A stretch of DNA of 64,000 nucleotides from a bacterium (GTDB taxonomy: Bacteria; SZUA-79; Acidulodesulfobacterales; Acidulodesulfobacteraceae): assembly GCA_021798875.1 (NCBI GenBank), contig JAJZBN010000001.1, forward strand, positions 19,534 through 83,533, given 5' to 3'. This document shows positions 15,883 through 25,228 of the stretch, one piece after another. The first letter of the stretch is position 1. Every line of letters starts with the position of its first letter. The position numbers and the translations under genes are program-made. The notes beneath the pieces were generated by a model. The model was given only the letters and a program-made list of their open reading frames with translations. It did no database searches and was not told the DNA's origin.

Positions 15883-16875
15883 ATGGCTGAAATATTATCT
15901 CAGGACGAAGTTAACGCTCTGCTGAGAGGCATATCTTCCGGCGCGATAGAATCGGAAAAAAAAGAAGAAAACACCGGCGGCATAAAGCCTTACGATTTAA
16001 CTTCGCAGGACAGGATAGTCAGAGGCAGAATGCCGACTCTTGAAATAATCAACGAAAGGTTTGCCCGCCTTTTAAGAAACGATTTGACTTCAGCCCTCAG
16101 AAAAGTTGCGGAAATAACGGCTACATCGGTAGATATGCAGAAATTCGGGGAGTTTTTAAAAAATATTCCGCTTCCGACGAGCCTGACTATTTTTAAAATG
16201 CCGCCCCTTCGCGGCTATGCTATTTTTGTTTTAGACGCAAGATTGGTATATAACCTGATAGATATTTTTTTCGGCGGCACAACCGACCTGCACGTAAAAA
16301 TAGAAGGAAGAGATTTTTCGCCCATAGAAAATAAGCTGATCAAAAAGATAACGGATATGGCTTTCAATGCCCTTAAAACAGCTTGGACGCCCGTTTCGCC
16401 GGTAGATATAGAATATCAAAGAAGCGAAATAAATCCTCAGTTTGCTACTATAGTCACGCCGACTGAGGTCGTAATCATAAGCAGATTCGAAGTTGACATA
16501 GAAGGCGCCGTTTCTAAATTTATGATATGCATACCTTATTCGATGATAGAGCCGATTAAAGAAAAACTTTACAGCGGATTTCAGAGCGAACAGCTTGAAG
16601 TCGATCACAGGTGGATAGAAAGATTTAAAGAAAGGCTTAAAGAATCGGAACTTAATATAAAAGTAGATATCGGAAAGACGAGCATAAGTTCCCGCGATTT
16701 TTTAAAAATCAAAAAAGGCGATGTCATCGTCTTAGACAAAAGAATAGAAGATCCGTTAGTGGTAGATATAGAAAATCTTCCGAAATTTATTGCTTATCCG
16801 GGTAAAATAAACAATAACGTTGCCGTAAAAATAATTTCCGACATACCGTTGGGTAAAGAGGGCTATTATGAGTGA
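15883..16875 (+). CDS. fliM: FliM, flagellar motor switch protein
   Basis: FliM forms the C-ring wall and binds phosphorylated CheY. The N-terminal peptide LSQDEVNALLRGI (residues 5-17) is the CheY-P binding motif. The CheC-like middle domain includes FARLLRNDLTSALRKVAEI, LDARLVYNLIDIFFGG and RDFSPIENKLIKKI. The C-terminal SpoA domain has KKGDVIVLDKRIEDPLVV and ends near YPGKINNNVAVKI. At 330 residues the length is standard. The stop overlaps the fliN start by 8 bp, indicating coupling of the two C-ring genes. Confidence 0.97.
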   Translation: MAEILSQDEVNALLRGISSGAIESEKKEENTGGIKPYDLTSQDRIVRGRMPTLEIINERFARLLRNDLTSALRKVAEITATSVDMQKFGEFLKNIPLPTSLTIFKMPPLRGYAIFVLDARLVYNLIDIFFGGTTDLHVKIEGRDFSPIENKLIKKITDMAFNALKTAWTPVSPVDIEYQRSEINPQFATIVTPTEVVIISRFEVDIEGAVSKFMICIPYSMIEPIKEKLYSGFQSEQLEVDHRWIERFKERLKESELNIKVDIGKTSISSRDFLKIKKGDVIVLDKRIEDPLVVDIENLPKFIAYPGKINNNVAVKIISDIPLGKEGYYE

Positions 16876-17515
16876 AGAAAATAAGACCGAAGAATTAAAA
16901 AATAAAGCAGGAGAAAGCGCTCAGGTTCAAAACCAGCCGCCTGCTCCAGCCGCGGAAACCGCTAAACAGGCTGCGCCTCCGGAGGATGAAGACGACAATA
17001 TCAGTTGGGAGGACGCTTTTAAAGAGGAAGAAGCGGCTAATGCCGCCGCGGGAGCAGATACTTCGTCCGAAAGTTCATCGCCTGCGCAAAGCAAAACTAT
17101 AGGCAGTGCCGCAACGGCAGGAACGCCGGACGCGGCAGATTTGGGAGTCGAAGATATTAAGCCTGCAAAAAATGAAACTGCGCAACCCGCTCCTAAGAAA
17201 CCGGTAAAAAAATTAGAATTTGCGTCGTTCGACGAATCCGATAAAACTACCGAACCGCCAAAAAATTTGGATTTTATTCTCGATATACCTCTTACCATAT
17301 CGGTAGAGCTGGGAAGGACAAAAATGGTTATTAACGATATGCTCCAGCTTGGACAGGGTTCGGTTATAGAACTTGCAAAACTTGCCGGCGAGCCTTTGGA
17401 TATATACGTTAACGGCAAACTTATGGCGAGGGGAGAGGTTGTTTTGGTCAACGATAAATTCGGCGTCAGGCTGACGGATATTATAAGCCCCGTGGAAAGG
17501 GTTAAAAAACTTTAA
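16868..17515 (+). CDS. fliN: FliN, flagellar motor switch protein with extended acidic N-terminus
   Basis: The C-terminal SpoA domain (about 130-212) has LDIPLTISVELGRTKMVIND, then GSVIELAKLAGEPLDIYVN and GEVVLVNDKFGVRLTDIISP. This is clear FliN, the base of the C ring and docking site for the FliH/FliI export ATPase. Classical FliN is about 135 residues. Here a disordered Glu/Ala/Pro/Ser-rich segment of about 125 residues precedes it, including NISWEDAFKEEEAA, similar to the conserved DMWDDALAEQ-like patch in longer FliN proteins. It overlaps fliM by 8 bp. Confidence 0.96.
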   Translation: MSEENKTEELKNKAGESAQVQNQPPAPAAETAKQAAPPEDEDDNISWEDAFKEEEAANAAAGADTSSESSSPAQSKTIGSAATAGTPDAADLGVEDIKPAKNETAQPAPKKPVKKLEFASFDESDKTTEPPKNLDFILDIPLTISVELGRTKMVINDMLQLGQGSVIELAKLAGEPLDIYVNGKLMARGEVVLVNDKFGVRLTDIISPVERVKKL

Positions 17516-17535
17516 TATAAATTAATATAATTAGT

Positions 17536-18858
17536 ATGTTCAATATGAATAAAATTAAATCTTTTTTTTATGCTTTTTGCTTTATTTCAGTGTTTTTGGT
17601 TTTTTTCGCAGCGGCCGCCTGCAATAAAGCATATGCCGAAAACGGTTTGACGTTAAAAGGAATTTCGGTTTCGGAAAGCAAAAAAAACAATTCTTATTTT
17701 ATATGGTTCAGATTTAACGGCAAACCGCAAAACGTTTTAAAAAATATGATTTATAAAAAATACGGAATTGAAGCCGTTTTTAATAATACGGTTTCCTATG
17801 CTTCCGCAAAGCAGGCTAAGTTTGTATATTTTAAAGGCAGCAGGCTTTTTAAAGCGGCTGAAATTATACCTGTGGGTAATTCGGGATTAGATGCCGTCGT
17901 TTATTTTAATAAAAATATAAAAATAGCACGGAAAGACGTCTTTGCTTCTTTTTACCGCAATTATTTAGTTATTAAAATAGTCCATGAATTTCCGGCAGGT
18001 ATATTTAAAAACGTAGGCAAGAAAAATGCAGTATCGGCAAATAAAAAGGCTGCAGACAAAACAACTAAAGCGAATAAATCCTATGCGGCATCAAATGCCG
18101 GCGCTCTTTCCAATGCAAAACATTTGAATTTAAAAAATTCTTCTTTAAAAAACCCTGCCGGTTTAAACATGGGGTTTGAAGCCGTTAAAACCGCAATTTA
18201 TCTAGCTCTTATTATCGGTATGATTTACGGTATATATTTCTTTATGAATAAATTTAAAAACAGGGTTTCTACGAAAGAAAAAATTAACAGCCTGAAAATA
18301 ATATCTTCTATTAATCTAGGCAATAAAAAATCTATTCTGCTGATAGAAGTAAATAAAGAATTTTTTTTAGTAGGGGTTTCGCCTTCAAATATTCAGATGA
18401 TAGGACATTTGCAGGGAGTCCCGAGTCTCCAAAATTCGGAGATTTCGGACTATGCAGACAAACAAGGCAAAACTGCGGTAAAAGAAATAAAAGAATCTAA
18501 AGAAATTAAAGGAAAAAGCGTCAAACAATTTAATCCCGAAGCTTATGCGGCATATGATGAAATGCCTGTTTACGGGAACACGGGTTCGGACGATACGGGA
18601 AATGCTTTAAACGCTCCGTTCGCCAGCCCTTCGCCTGCAGTCAAAACCTACGGCAGATTTGCGGACGTTATGAGGGAAAAAGTCGGCGGAAGGTCGGAGC
18701 ATCCCGAAAATACCGTCAGTGATGCTTTCGATAAATCAAGTAAAGTTAAAAACATCAACGAAGCTAAATTTAAAAACAAAGCCGATAATATATTTTTCGA
18801 TATAGAGGAAAGACTTAAGGGGTTGATGGAGAGCGATGTTAAAAGTAAAAAGCTTTAA
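17536..18858 (+). CDS. fliO: FliO, flagellar export-gate assembly protein (unusually long)
   Basis: FliO assists assembly of the FliPQR export gate. The 440-residue product begins with a cleavable-looking signal (KSFFYAFCFISVFLVFFAAA). A periplasmic region of about 150 residues with an AMIN-like beta pattern follows (SYFIWFRFNGKPQ, NYLVIKIVHEFP). One membrane helix (about 218-236, AIYLALIIGMIYGIYFFM) precedes the FliO domain proper (LKIISSINLGNKKSILLIEV, EFFLVGVSPSNIQMIGHL). A long disordered tail ends the protein. Typical FliO is 100-250 residues, so both ends are extended. It overlaps fliP by 23 bp, and its place between fliN and fliP supports the call. Confidence 0.85.
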   Translation: MFNMNKIKSFFYAFCFISVFLVFFAAAACNKAYAENGLTLKGISVSESKKNNSYFIWFRFNGKPQNVLKNMIYKKYGIEAVFNNTVSYASAKQAKFVYFKGSRLFKAAEIIPVGNSGLDAVVYFNKNIKIARKDVFASFYRNYLVIKIVHEFPAGIFKNVGKKNAVSANKKAADKTTKANKSYAASNAGALSNAKHLNLKNSSLKNPAGLNMGFEAVKTAIYLALIIGMIYGIYFFMNKFKNRVSTKEKINSLKIISSINLGNKKSILLIEVNKEFFLVGVSPSNIQMIGHLQGVPSLQNSEISDYADKQGKTAVKEIKESKEIKGKSVKQFNPEAYAAYDEMPVYGNTGSDDTGNALNAPFASPSPAVKTYGRFADVMREKVGGRSEHPENTVSDAFDKSSKVKNINEAKFKNKADNIFFDIEERLKGLMESDVKSKKL

Positions 18859-19546
18859 AAACACTTCGCTTTTAGCTTTGCCTGCTATAACTATGACCGG
18901 TCATGCCGCACATTCGCAGGTATCTATGCTTATACAGATACTTCTTATTTTCACCGTCATTTCTATAGCGCCTTCTATCTTGATTATGATGACTTCTTTC
19001 GTAAGAATAGTGGTAGTATTATCTTTTTTAAGGACTTCTCTCGGGCTTACGACGGAACCTCCAAACCAGGTAATAATCGGATTGAGCCTTTTTCTTACTT
19101 TTTTTATAATGGCTCCGGTTATAAGTTCGGTATATAAAAATGCTTACGTTCCATATACAAAAGGTTTTATAGGAATTAAAAAAGCTTATAAAATAGGAAT
19201 TCAGCCCGTCAGGGGTTTTATGCTAAGGCAGACGAGGCTTAAAGACTTGGAGCTTTTCGTTAAAATGTCTAAAATCAAGAACGTTAAATCGCCTAAAGAC
19301 GTGCCGACTTACGTTCTCGTTCCGGCATTTATAGTAAGCGAACTTACTACTGCTTTCGAGATAAGTTTTCTTATATATCTTCCGTTTTTGATATTAGACC
19401 TTGTGGTTTCGAGCCTTTTAATGTCGATGGGTATGCTTATGCTGCCGCCTACCATGATATCTCTTCCGTTTAAGCTTATGCTTTTCGTTATGGTAAACGG
19501 CTGGTATTTAGTAATAGGTTCTCTGGTACAGAGTTTTCATACATAG
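18836..19546 (+). CDS. fliP: FliP, flagellar type III export gate protein
   Basis: FliP is the main subunit of the FliPQR export channel. It has LIQILLIFTVISIAPSILIM and MTSFVRIVVVLSFLRTSLGL, family hallmarks, then PNQVIIGLSLFLTFFIMAPV. The periplasmic segment follows, then LVPAFIVSELTTAFEISFLI, LPFLILDLVVSSLLMSMGM and MLPPTMISLPFKLMLFVMVN. Four membrane segments are visible. The 236-residue length is normal. The start at 18836 lies inside fliO (23-bp overlap); an internal Met (residue 20) is a possible alternative. Confidence 0.96.
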   Translation: MLKVKSFKNTSLLALPAITMTGHAAHSQVSMLIQILLIFTVISIAPSILIMMTSFVRIVVVLSFLRTSLGLTTEPPNQVIIGLSLFLTFFIMAPVISSVYKNAYVPYTKGFIGIKKAYKIGIQPVRGFMLRQTRLKDLELFVKMSKIKNVKSPKDVPTYVLVPAFIVSELTTAFEISFLIYLPFLILDLVVSSLLMSMGMLMLPPTMISLPFKLMLFVMVNGWYLVIGSLVQSFHT

Positions 19547-19585
19547 CGGCAAATAATAAATTAACTTTTTAAACTGGACGAAAAT

Positions 19586-19864
19586 ATGTCTACGGCGTTC
19601 GTAAATTTTATAATTCAAAAAGTAATACTCACGGTTTTATATTTAAGCGCTCCTCCGCTTATAGCGAGCCTTGCGATAGGAATAATTATAAGTATGTTTC
19701 AGGCCGTTACGCAGCTTCAGGATCAGACGCTTACTTTTGTTCCCAAAATTATCATAGTTATAATCGTTTTGCTAATTTTTGGACCGTGGATGCTAAACAT
19801 TATGGGAAATTTTGCGACGGCAATGTTTTCGCATTTTCCGGAATATATAAGGGGAGGAAGCTGA
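19586..19864 (+). CDS. fliQ: FliQ, flagellar type III export gate protein
   Basis: The 92-residue product with two membrane helices has the FliQ patterns VLYLSAPPLIASLAIGIIIS and MFQAVTQLQDQTLTFVPKII, then FGPWMLNIMGNFATAMF. It contributes four subunits to the FliPQR export channel in the family. The stop is followed one base later by the TTG start of fliR, and the GGGGAGGAAG ribosome site for fliR lies inside the fliQ end. Confidence 0.95.
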   Translation: MSTAFVNFIIQKVILTVLYLSAPPLIASLAIGIIISMFQAVTQLQDQTLTFVPKIIIVIIVLLIFGPWMLNIMGNFATAMFSHFPEYIRGGS

Positions 19865-19865
19865 T

Positions 19866-20660
19866 TTGCCGTCAATTATAATACACCAGTATCTTTTAAT
19901 AGAATTTATGCTGATATTTTTCAGGATTATCGCAATGATAATCGTTCTTCCGTTTATAGGCAGTTCTTTAGTCCCAAACTGGGCAAAGATAGGTCTGGCT
20001 TTTTTCATGTCGTTAATAGTCTATCCTTTGGTCGTTAAAACTCAGATAATTCCCCATCTAACCTTGCCGGAGCTGATTTTGGCAGTTATTTCCCAAATTC
20101 TTATAGGTATTATTTTCGGATATTTAGTTCTTATAATTTTTACCGGCATAGAAGTCGCAGGACAGCTTATAAGCAATATGGTAGGTTTTGGAATGATAAG
20201 TCTTCTAAACCCGCTTTTGTCTAATCAGCAGGTTTCTTTAATATCGAATTTGCAAAACTACGTAGCTCTTATAATTTTTATACAGACATCCGCTTTTTTC
20301 TTTGTAATAGAGGGGATATACAGAAGTTTTCAAACTATACCTCTGACTTTCGTCAATTTTTCCCCGCATATTTTCCAATATTTAGTTTTAAAGTCCAACG
20401 ACATTTTCTTAATAGGTTTGGATATAAGTATTCCTATAGTTTTGGTAGCGATAATATTAAACGTAATTATCGCTCTTATGGGAAGAATCGCTCCTCAATT
20501 TAATATTTTTGCCGTAGGTTTTCCTATAACTATAGCGGTGGGACTTCTCATGCTTTACGTAACGGCGCCCTATTTTACCGATTACGTAACGCAGTCTTTC
20601 GGAGGTTTAAAGACGGAATTCAATCATATGATAAATTATATGGCATATATTAAAAAATAG
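19866..20660 (+). CDS. fliR: FliR, flagellar type III export gate protein
   Basis: The 264-residue protein has about six membrane helices and the FliR patterns FMLIFFRIIAMIIVLPFIGS, PNWAKIGLAFFMSLIVYP, then GFGMISLLNPL and GRIAPQFNIFAVGFPITIAV. FliR caps the FliPQR complex and contacts FlhB. The start is TTG at 19866, chosen because GGGGAGGAAG lies at a correct distance upstream and no ATG exists before residue 15 in frame. Confidence 0.95.
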   Translation: MPSIIIHQYLLIEFMLIFFRIIAMIIVLPFIGSSLVPNWAKIGLAFFMSLIVYPLVVKTQIIPHLTLPELILAVISQILIGIIFGYLVLIIFTGIEVAGQLISNMVGFGMISLLNPLLSNQQVSLISNLQNYVALIIFIQTSAFFFVIEGIYRSFQTIPLTFVNFSPHIFQYLVLKSNDIFLIGLDISIPIVLVAIILNVIIALMGRIAPQFNIFAVGFPITIAVGLLMLYVTAPYFTDYVTQSFGGLKTEFNHMINYMAYIKK

Positions 20661-20709
20661 CAGTTAAATAAAATACATAATAAACAATAATTAATGTAAT
20701 AAATTAAAT

Positions 20710-21792
20710 ATGGCGGAAGATCAGTTCGACAAAACAGAACAGCCTACTCCCAAACGTATTCAGGACGCAAGGGAAAAAGGGCAGGTAATGAAATCGAGAG
20801 AGGTGACGACCGCTTTCGTATTCGTTGCCGTAATAATATATTTTTATTTTAATATTGCACATATCGGGAAAATAATAGACGAGCGTTTTGTGTATTTTTT
20901 ATCTAATTTTTCCAATTTAAATTTAGGTTATACGGAATGTATAAAAATTATCGACGGTTTAATTTATACGGTAGTTTATGCTATTCTTCCGTTTATCTTA
21001 TTGGTTTTAGCGGCTTCGGTGCTTTCAAATCTGGTGCAGGTAGGTTTTTTGCTGACACTTCAACCGCTAATTCCCGATATTACTAAAATAGATCCTGTTT
21101 CAGGCGTTAAAAGATTTTTTTCTCTTCAGTCGGTAAACGAACTCGTAAAATCTATTTTTAAATTTTTCGTGTTAACGGCTATAGTATATTTTACTATAGC
21201 TCCTTATTTAAAAAAGATATTAGTATTGCAGTATATGACTCCTTCATACGATGCGTTTTTTACGTTGAAAATCATTTATAAACTTTTTTTTAACGTAATT
21301 ATGGCGTTGATTGTTCTTGCGATAGCCGATTATTTTTTTCAGAAATACAAGTATAACAAAGGGCTGATGATGACCAAGCAGGAAGTAAAGGACGAAGCCA
21401 AACAGTTTGAAGGCGACCAGCAGGTTAAAGGAAAAATAAGAAAAATGCAGAGGGAAATCGCAAGAAGAAAAATTTTAAAAGAGGTTAAGAATGCCCATGT
21501 AGTAATTACAAACCCGACGCATTTTGCGGTAGCCTTAAAATACGACAATAAAAAACACAATGCTCCCGTAGTTATTGCTAAAGGAGCTGACAACCTGGCT
21601 TTGCTTATTAAAAAAATAGCAAAGGATAACGATATTCCGACGGTCGAAAATAAAATGGTGGCGCGTGCGCTTTACGAGACGTGCGAACCAGGGCAGGCTA
21701 TTCCGGCATCGCTTTATAAAGCCGTCGCAGAAATACTTGCCCATTTATATACTACAAATCAAAAATTTAAACAGATATGGAGCTTTATTTAA
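20710..21792 (+). CDS. flhB: FlhB, flagellar export substrate-specificity switch protein
   Basis: FlhB is the export-gate protein whose autocleavage switches export from hook to filament substrates. The N-terminus DQFDKTEQPTPKRIQDAREK is diagnostic. Four membrane helices occupy about 31-210. The cytoplasmic domain has the autocleavage motif NPTH at 268-271 (Asn268 being the cleaved residue), then FAVALKYD and APVVIAKGADNLAL. At 360 residues the length is normal. A separate FlhB C-domain-only gene lies at 37570-37848. Confidence 0.97.
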   Translation: MAEDQFDKTEQPTPKRIQDAREKGQVMKSREVTTAFVFVAVIIYFYFNIAHIGKIIDERFVYFLSNFSNLNLGYTECIKIIDGLIYTVVYAILPFILLVLAASVLSNLVQVGFLLTLQPLIPDITKIDPVSGVKRFFSLQSVNELVKSIFKFFVLTAIVYFTIAPYLKKILVLQYMTPSYDAFFTLKIIYKLFFNVIMALIVLAIADYFFQKYKYNKGLMMTKQEVKDEAKQFEGDQQVKGKIRKMQREIARRKILKEVKNAHVVITNPTHFAVALKYDNKKHNAPVVIAKGADNLALLIKKIAKDNDIPTVENKMVARALYETCEPGQAIPASLYKAVAEILAHLYTTNQKFKQIWSFI

Positions 21793-21795
21793 AAA

Positions 21796-23898
21796 ATGGC
21801 TGAAAGAGCGGAAAACGCGGCGGTTTTGCCCCGCAATATATTTTTTAGGAATACCGACGTAATGCTGGCACTCCTTTTCATGATGGTTATAGGGCTTATG
21901 GTTATACCTATAACTACGTGGATGCTTGATATATTTCTTACTTTTTCGATATCTTTCGGCATAATAATTCTTCTGATTTCTATTTACGTCCTAAGACCGT
22001 TGGAATTTTCGGTTTTTCCGACTATTCTTTTGACGGCGACCCTTTTCCGTCTTTCTTTGGAAATTGCGGCTACAAGACTTATATTGCTTTACGGCTACAA
22101 AGGTCCGGATGCGGCCGGCGTCGTCATTCAGTCTTTCGGGCAGTTCGTCGTAGGCGGAAATTTTGCGGTAGGCATAGTAATATTTATAATTTTTATAGTA
22201 ATAAATTTCTTGGTTATTACAAAGGGCGCAACCAGAGTAGCCGAAGTATCGGCAAGATTTACGTTAGACGCATTGCCTGGAAAGCAGATGTCTATAGACG
22301 CGGAACTTAATTCAGGTTTTATAACGGATGCGGAAGCAAGGAAAAAAAGGTTGGATTTAACTAAAGAAGTTGATTTTTACGGTTCCATGGACGGTGCAAG
22401 CAAATTCGTCAGGGGAGACGTAGTAGCAGCTATAATCATTATTATAGTAAACATAATCGGCGGACTTCTTATAGGAATATTTCAGCATCATATGTCTATT
22501 TTGCAGGCCGCTTCGGATTATACGCTTCTCACGGTAGGCGAAGGCTTGGTGGCACAGATTCCCGCTTTAATAGTTTCGACTTCCGCAGGTATTATAATGA
22601 CCAGGGCAAGCCGCGAAAGCGACCTGTCCAAAGATTTTTCAAACCAGTTTATATCTAATCCGAGAGTGCTTTATACGGCCGCAGGCATACTGTTTTTTTT
22701 CGGAATTATCCCCGGACTTCCTCACTGGCCGTTTATTTTGTTTGCGGCGATAGCAGGATTAATAGGATATATAATATCAAGGGAAGCAGCTAAGAAAAAA
22801 ACCGAAACCGCCAAAAAAACTGCCGAAGAAAAGAAAGAAATTCCGGAATCGCAGATAATAGAAAATGCGATGCAGATAGATATTCTAGAGCTCGAAGTAG
22901 GATACAACCTTATACCGTACGTAGATGCCTCCAGAAGCGGCGAACTTTTGGAAAGAATAAAAGGCATAAGGAAACAGCTTGCGTCAGATATGGGTATTAT
23001 AGTTCCGCCTATCCACATCAAAGATAATTTAAATTTAAAACCAAACGAGTACATTTTTTTAATTAAAGGTATAGAAACCGCAAGATACGAAACTATGCCG
23101 AATAAACTTCTTGCGATGAACCCGGGCAGCGTTTCCGAAAATATTCCCGGCGTAGTTACTAAAGAGCCTGCGTTTAATTTACCTGCGCTTTGGATCGACG
23201 AAGGATTAAAACAGAAGGCGATAATGGCAGGATGGACTGTCGTTGAAATACCCGCTGTTATAGCGACGCACATAGTAGAAATTATTAAAAACAATGCTGC
23301 GGAACTACTTACCCGCCAGGATGTTCAAAAACTTCTCGATATACTTTCATCTAAATACCCAAAAATCGTGGACGAACTTATTCCCGGAGTTCTTTCCCTC
23401 AGTTCCGTCCAGAACGTTTTAGAGAATCTCCTTCAGGAAGGAATTCCTATTAAAGATATGCTTACCATAGTAGAAGCTCTGCATAATTATGCGCCCAATA
23501 CCAAAGACCCGACTATACTTACGGAGTACGTCAGGAGCGCTTTAAAAAGAACTATAACAAAAACATTGCTTGGGCAGGACAATGCGGTTCATCCTCTTTT
23601 GCTCGGAAAAAATTTAGAAACGGTAATTATAAACGAATATAATAAAACTAAAGAGCAAGGACAGGGTTATTCGGGTATCGATCCTTCTTATTACGGCAAA
23701 ATGGTTTCTGCGGTAAAAGAAGGCGTAAAAAAAGCATTGGATTCCGGACAGTCTCCCGTTATCATGACTCAGCCGCGAATAAGGCTTTTTTTGAGAAATA
23801 TTTTAAACGAAATAACACCCGGCATAACCGTAGTTTCGACGGGAGAGATTTCTCCCAACATTAAAATTAAACCGGTCGGTACCGTTGAAATATCTTAA
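21796..23898 (+). CDS. flhA: FlhA, flagellar type III export gate protein
   Basis: FlhA forms the nonameric export gate ring. The N-terminal half has eight membrane helices and the family block LFRLSLEIAATRLILL, GNFAVGIVIFIIFIVINFLV, TKGATRVAEVSARFTLDALP and GKQMSIDAELNSGFI. The C-terminal cytoplasmic domain (about 360-700) has EVGYNLIPYVDA, PPIHIKDNLNLKPNEY and VIATHIVEIIK. At 700 residues the length is standard. It begins 3 bp after the flhB stop, implying coupling. Confidence 0.97.
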   Translation: MAERAENAAVLPRNIFFRNTDVMLALLFMMVIGLMVIPITTWMLDIFLTFSISFGIIILLISIYVLRPLEFSVFPTILLTATLFRLSLEIAATRLILLYGYKGPDAAGVVIQSFGQFVVGGNFAVGIVIFIIFIVINFLVITKGATRVAEVSARFTLDALPGKQMSIDAELNSGFITDAEARKKRLDLTKEVDFYGSMDGASKFVRGDVVAAIIIIIVNIIGGLLIGIFQHHMSILQAASDYTLLTVGEGLVAQIPALIVSTSAGIIMTRASRESDLSKDFSNQFISNPRVLYTAAGILFFFGIIPGLPHWPFILFAAIAGLIGYIISREAAKKKTETAKKTAEEKKEIPESQIIENAMQIDILELEVGYNLIPYVDASRSGELLERIKGIRKQLASDMGIIVPPIHIKDNLNLKPNEYIFLIKGIETARYETMPNKLLAMNPGSVSENIPGVVTKEPAFNLPALWIDEGLKQKAIMAGWTVVEIPAVIATHIVEIIKNNAAELLTRQDVQKLLDILSSKYPKIVDELIPGVLSLSSVQNVLENLLQEGIPIKDMLTIVEALHNYAPNTKDPTILTEYVRSALKRTITKTLLGQDNAVHPLLLGKNLETVIINEYNKTKEQGQGYSGIDPSYYGKMVSAVKEGVKKALDSGQSPVIMTQPRIRLFLRNILNEITPGITVVSTGEISPNIKIKPVGTVEIS

Positions 23899-23921
23899 AA
23901 CATTATAACTGATTAAATGTT

Positions 23922-25121
23922 ATGCAGATTAAAAGATACGAAGTTTTAGACATTAAAGATGCGATAGACCTTATAAAAAAAGATCTCGGCGAAGATGCGC
24001 TTATTATTTCTACGAGACAGGTTAACGGCTCTTCAGGAGAACTTGGCTTTTTCGGTAAACCGTTTCTGGAAGTTATCGCGGCTATAGATTATAAAGAGGA
24101 AGATATGGTACCGCCTAAAGACGAATCGCCGCTTTTTAATAAGGATTTGCTTGCGCCTATTTACGACGATGTCAGATTTTTAAAAGAAAATTTCGATAGT
24201 ATAGTAGAAGACAAAGTCGATTATGCTCTTAACGTCAAATTTAAAGAAATAAAGAACTTTATGGAGGAAATAAAATTCGATTTAAATTTGCTGAAAAACG
24301 AAAGATCGCATAGTGCAGGACTCAAAGAAAACGATTTGCTGATTTATTTGGACGGCGTTTCTTTTGACAGAAGCGTATCTTCTAAATTGATAGATATATT
24401 TTTTAAAGGGATAAAATTGTCTAATTTTAAAAAAGAAGATAAAATCGAATATTTCAAGAAATTTTTCAAAAAGATAATAGAGAAAAAAACCGAAAGAAAA
24501 AAATTCATCCGTTCTTTAGACGGCAAAATAGTAATAGCGGTTGCCGGCAACAGCGGTTCCGGTAAAACATCTACGGCCGCAAAGTTATGCTCTAAGTTTA
24601 TCTACGAGAAAAATCTTCACGTTTCTTTATGCTCCATAGATTCTTTAAAAATGGGAGGATATGAAACTTTAAAAAATTATGCCGGAAAGCTTAAAATAGA
24701 TTTCGCGATAGCAAAGGATCCATCCGTATTGAATGCTTTTATCGCAGGTTCGCGTTCGGACGTCGTAATAATAGATACATTTGCGGTTAACCATAATAAT
24801 GTTTACCGTTTAAACGCGCTTGCTAAATTTTTTGAAGGGCTTAAGGGTTCCGTTAATATAGAACTTATAGTTCCTGCGCATTTTAAACATATAGACGCAT
24901 TAAGGTCGTATGAATCATTCAGGAATAAAATAGGAGTTAACGGAATTATAATAACTAAAACTGACGAATCGAAAGGTATCGGCAATCTTGCCGGTTTGTT
25001 TATGCTTGAAGATTCTGCCGTAGATTACGTGTCTTACGGAGAAAGCGTTCCGGAAGATATCGAAGAAGCAAGTGCAGGCAGCATTTACGACTTATTTTTT
25101 CCAAAGCCTGCGTCATTCTAA
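23922..25121 (+). CDS. flhF: FlhF, SRP-type GTPase for flagellar placement (variant G3)
   Basis: FlhF directs the site of flagellar assembly. The N-terminus (QIKRYEVLDIKDAIDLIKKD, LGEDALIISTR) is the typical FlhF B domain. The SRP-type GTPase follows, with P-loop AGNSGSGKTSTAAKL (about 208-222) and G4 TKTDES. The third motif, normally DTAGR, reads DTFAVNHNN here, so the residues that position catalytic water are not conserved. The protein may bind GTP with weak or no hydrolysis. At 399 residues it has a standard length. The gene after it is flhG, the usual partner. Palindromic family-2 repeats separate the two. Confidence 0.92.
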   Translation: MQIKRYEVLDIKDAIDLIKKDLGEDALIISTRQVNGSSGELGFFGKPFLEVIAAIDYKEEDMVPPKDESPLFNKDLLAPIYDDVRFLKENFDSIVEDKVDYALNVKFKEIKNFMEEIKFDLNLLKNERSHSAGLKENDLLIYLDGVSFDRSVSSKLIDIFFKGIKLSNFKKEDKIEYFKKFFKKIIEKKTERKKFIRSLDGKIVIAVAGNSGSGKTSTAAKLCSKFIYEKNLHVSLCSIDSLKMGGYETLKNYAGKLKIDFAIAKDPSVLNAFIAGSRSDVVIIDTFAVNHNNVYRLNALAKFFEGLKGSVNIELIVPAHFKHIDALRSYESFRNKIGVNGIIITKTDESKGIGNLAGLFMLEDSAVDYVSYGESVPEDIEEASAGSIYDLFFPKPASF

Positions 25122-25123
25122 CT

Positions 25124-25200
25124 GCGGGGACAGAATTCAATTCCGTCCCGCCGCAAATCGGAAAATGGAAATCGTGGACAGAATTCAATTCTGTCCCTGC
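25124..25200. repeat. Family-2 palindromes (GGGGACAGAATT type) between flhF and flhG
   Basis: Two palindromic elements stand at 25124-25151 and 25174-25200, each built on GACAGAATTCAATTCTGTC with one or two mismatches. The spacer contains GCAAATCGGAAAATGGAAAT, similar to the CACAAAATGGAAA spacers near fliA and at the window end. The first element begins three bases after the flhF stop codon. Confidence 0.9.
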
Positions 25201-25228
25201 CAAAAAAAAGAAACTGAGGAATGTAAAA

